Assembly: GCA_910588375.1 (NCBI GenBank)
Contig: CAJUQA010000006.1
Span: 1 to 64,000, forward strand
Direction of reading: 5' to 3'
Source: an uncultured Odoribacter sp.
GTDB lineage: Bacteria; Bacteroidota; Bacteroidia; Bacteroidales; Marinifilaceae
Length of the DNA: 64,000 nucleotides
Under the pieces are notes generated by a model, which was not told the origin of the DNA, did no database searches, and was given only the letters and a program-made list of their open reading frames with translations. The number at the start of each line of letters is the position of its first letter. Position 1 is the stretch's first letter. Made by a program: the position numbers and the translations under genes. Below, in pieces: positions 62,496 through 64,000 of this stretch.

Positions 62496-63752
62496 TTAAT
62501 AAGAGATAACTTCATCCAACCACGGAAAAACCCATTCCTTTTTAAAATAATGCATAGGCGGGTCTACATTTGCCAAACGGAAAAAAGTACTTCTGTCAAT
62601 ACCCTCCGGCAACCGTTCCAGATAAGTACGGGATTCCGATTCTGAAAAACGCGGATAATGATGAAAAACAAAACGCTCCGGATGCCCCGCCAACTGAAAA
62701 GCCTTTTTTATCATCCCGAAATCCCTATCCATCCCGCCTTCCGTACAAATAACATAGCGGGGCGCCAACGCCGCCACCAAATCCGGAAAATCGAAATGAC
62801 AAAGGAAACCGGGTATCAGATGCCGGATAGAATTAGGAAAAGGCCTGTAACCGTTCGTCCCCGGATAAGTCATCACCTCCATCCTTTCCTTCGTCCGGCA
62901 CAAGAAATCATTATACACAAAAGCATAAATACTTGTATCCAACACCCCCAGCACCATCAACGGCTCCGTACCTAACGAAAATCCGCTGACAACAATCCGT
63001 TCCCTATTCACATAAGGACGACTCTTCATCCATTCCAGCACTTGCTGGTCAAGCCAAGCCGTATAACCCAGATAACTCCAGCCCGTTTCCAACAGATAAC
63101 GGGCAACTATATCATAATCGTACCCCTTCCCCGTATATCGCTCCAAATCACACATTTCTCCCGCCGCCGGATTATCAACCGCCACAGCTACATAACCGGC
63201 TTTCACATAATGCAGAGCCATAGCCGCCTTATCCCGATTTCCTCCTCCTCCCAACTTCGGATAAACAGCCTCCTCGCCGGCAATAGCCTCCTTTGTGCTG
63301 CCGGAACCGGGGATACACAAAACCGTCGGTAACTTTTTCCCCTCGTCATACCCCTCCGGCAATAACACCAAAAAAGGAAGGGCAACTTCTTCGCCGGGAA
63401 AAATCTCCCATTTCTCCACCACATACCCGTCTCTGGGAGCAACCGAAATCCTCCGGGCTTCCACAGGACCCGTATTTTGAGGGAAGTGCATCAACTCCTT
63501 CATGGCCGCTCTCACCTCTTCCTGCCATACCTTCATCTCTCCGGCCGTCATATCCTCCCGGAAAGCCTGTGCCGGCCGAATCCGTTTCAGACGGTTGTGT
63601 ACAACTCCCAATGAACTGACAAACCGACCGTCATCCCGACCGGACACAATTCTAGCCTCCATCTCCGGCTGAAAAGCCGGCGAGTCCTGTTGTGCGCGGC
63701 CAGTCAGCCATAAAGCTGCAAACAACAAACTGAAAACAACCCTTCCCTTCAT
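62496..63752 (-). CDS. Secreted alpha/beta hydrolase (esterase-type)
   Basis: A 418-residue exported hydrolase; signal peptide with cleavage near GRAQQ. The fold marks are LPTVLCIPGSGSTKEAI (oxyanion region), VSGFSLGTEPLMV (nucleophile Ser in GFSLG), and a late Asp/His in the GGMDRDFGMIKKAF and HHYPRF segments. Resembles the large Bacteroidota family related to acetyl-xylan and dienelactone hydrolases. In this operon a role as a glycan de-esterase is plausible. Separated from the neighbours by 9 and 11 bp. Confidence 0.82.
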   Translation of the reverse strand: MKGRVVFSLLFAALWLTGRAQQDSPAFQPEMEARIVSGRDDGRFVSSLGVVHNRLKRIRPAQAFREDMTAGEMKVWQEEVRAAMKELMHFPQNTGPVEARRISVAPRDGYVVEKWEIFPGEEVALPFLVLLPEGYDEGKKLPTVLCIPGSGSTKEAIAGEEAVYPKLGGGGNRDKAAMALHYVKAGYVAVAVDNPAAGEMCDLERYTGKGYDYDIVARYLLETGWSYLGYTAWLDQQVLEWMKSRPYVNRERIVVSGFSLGTEPLMVLGVLDTSIYAFVYNDFLCRTKERMEVMTYPGTNGYRPFPNSIRHLIPGFLCHFDFPDLVAALAPRYVICTEGGMDRDFGMIKKAFQLAGHPERFVFHHYPRFSESESRTYLERLPEGIDRSTFFRLANVDPPMHYFKKEWVFPWLDEVISY

Positions 63753-63761
63753 TTTTCCATA

Positions 63762-64000
63762 TTAATTGCTCAACTTCTCAAGCACCTGCCAACACTGGTA
63801 CAAACCGCGGGGAACATGGAAACAGCCTTTCCACTTCCCGCCTTTCAAAGGAAGCAACACTTCCCCTCTCCGGTTCAGATAACCGAACCACTCCGGATAC
63901 TCCTTGTCGGCAAAATGAGACCACACATAATCATGCACCCTCTCAAACCATTTCAGGCACTCCTGCGAACCGGTCAACTGATACCCTTTCAACATCGTAA
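63762..64000 (-). CDS. AGE-family (N-acylglucosamine 2-epimerase-like) protein, C-terminal part
   Basis: The frame runs off the right edge; only the last ~79 residues are present. The tail WFGYLNRRGEV, KGGKWKGCFHVPRGLYQCW is the hallmark C-terminus of the AGE epimerase/isomerase family, with the conserved His of HVPRGL. In Bacteroidales such enzymes interconvert N-acetylglucosamine and N-acetylmannosamine in sialic acid use, or act on other sugars. It is the first visible gene of a tight four-gene operon with GH20, which supports amino-sugar catabolism. A start cannot be placed. Confidence 0.85.
   Translation of the reverse strand, partial: TMLKGYQLTGSQECLKWFERVHDYVWSHFADKEYPEWFGYLNRRGEVLLPLKGGKWKGCFHVPRGLYQCWQVLEKLSN

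Overview
The window looks like the chromosome of a gut-type Bacteroidota, most likely order Bacteroidales. Signs are the TAnnTTTG promoter boxes with no Shine-Dalgarno sequences, Bacteroidota-specific families (DUF5606, DUF1573, YbbR-like, PepSY-like, Wzi-like), a pyruvate:ferredoxin oxidoreductase of an anaerobe, and many secreted host-glycan hydrolases (GH92, GH125, GH29, GH20). The genus cannot be fixed from this sequence alone.

Layout. 1-1405 (minus) is the 5' part of a secreted SUMF1/FGE-domain protein with a long leader that carries a hairpin element. 2096-7304 (plus) is a housekeeping run: AMP nucleosidase, DUF1573 lipoprotein, YajC, YbbR-like protein, CoaE, TerB/DnaJ protein, DUF5606 protein, TrmN6. 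7629-14681 (plus) holds a ROK sugar kinase, a GH92 mannosidase lipoprotein, a Wzi-like outer-membrane protein, two glycosyltransferases and an IspD-like gene remnant. 14691-23593 (minus) holds a Kdo/WaaP-type kinase, a glycosyltransferase, FolA, ThyA, an O-methyltransferase, an M16 peptidase and NifJ. 24340-29871 holds a membrane-anchored hypothetical protein, a DEAD-box helicase, a small HTH protein, an RlmI-type methyltransferase, a GlmM-like mutase and GcvH.

30138-45022 is the main accessory region: a tRNA-Asp gene whose 3' end and terminator (113 bp) recur about 14.7 kb further on, bounding an island. The island has a broken tyrosine integrase beside the tRNA, a two-gene operon encoding a protein with a threefold internal repeat, an XRE regulator, a membrane-anchored protein whose end is cut by a frameshifted IS256-type element, an AlbA_2/HATPase protein, a PHP + SMC-like ATPase (Ppl/TrlF architecture), a remnant of a YhcG/DUF1016-like nuclease, a 1496-residue Mrr-like nuclease + STAND NTPase + helical-repeat protein (Avs-like), and a RhuM-like remnant. 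It reads as an immobilised, partly decayed anti-phage defence island.

45091-49267 holds a half-size FUSC protein, a two-component system followed by two PepSY-like exported proteins, and a rubredoxin gene. 49369-59786 mixes GH125, an acyl-ACP thioesterase, MscL, GH29 fucosidase, pyruvate kinase, AroQ, XerD, a HEAT-repeat protein, MiaA, a TPR/SPOR-like protein and a GNAT acetyltransferase. 59814-64000 (minus) is a tight operon of AGE epimerase (partial), alpha/beta hydrolase, GH20 hexosaminidase and SGNH hydrolase, suited to host amino-sugar use. With GH92, GH125 and GH29 it points to foraging on host N-glycans or mucin.

All functional calls rest on motif recognition by eye; no database search was run.
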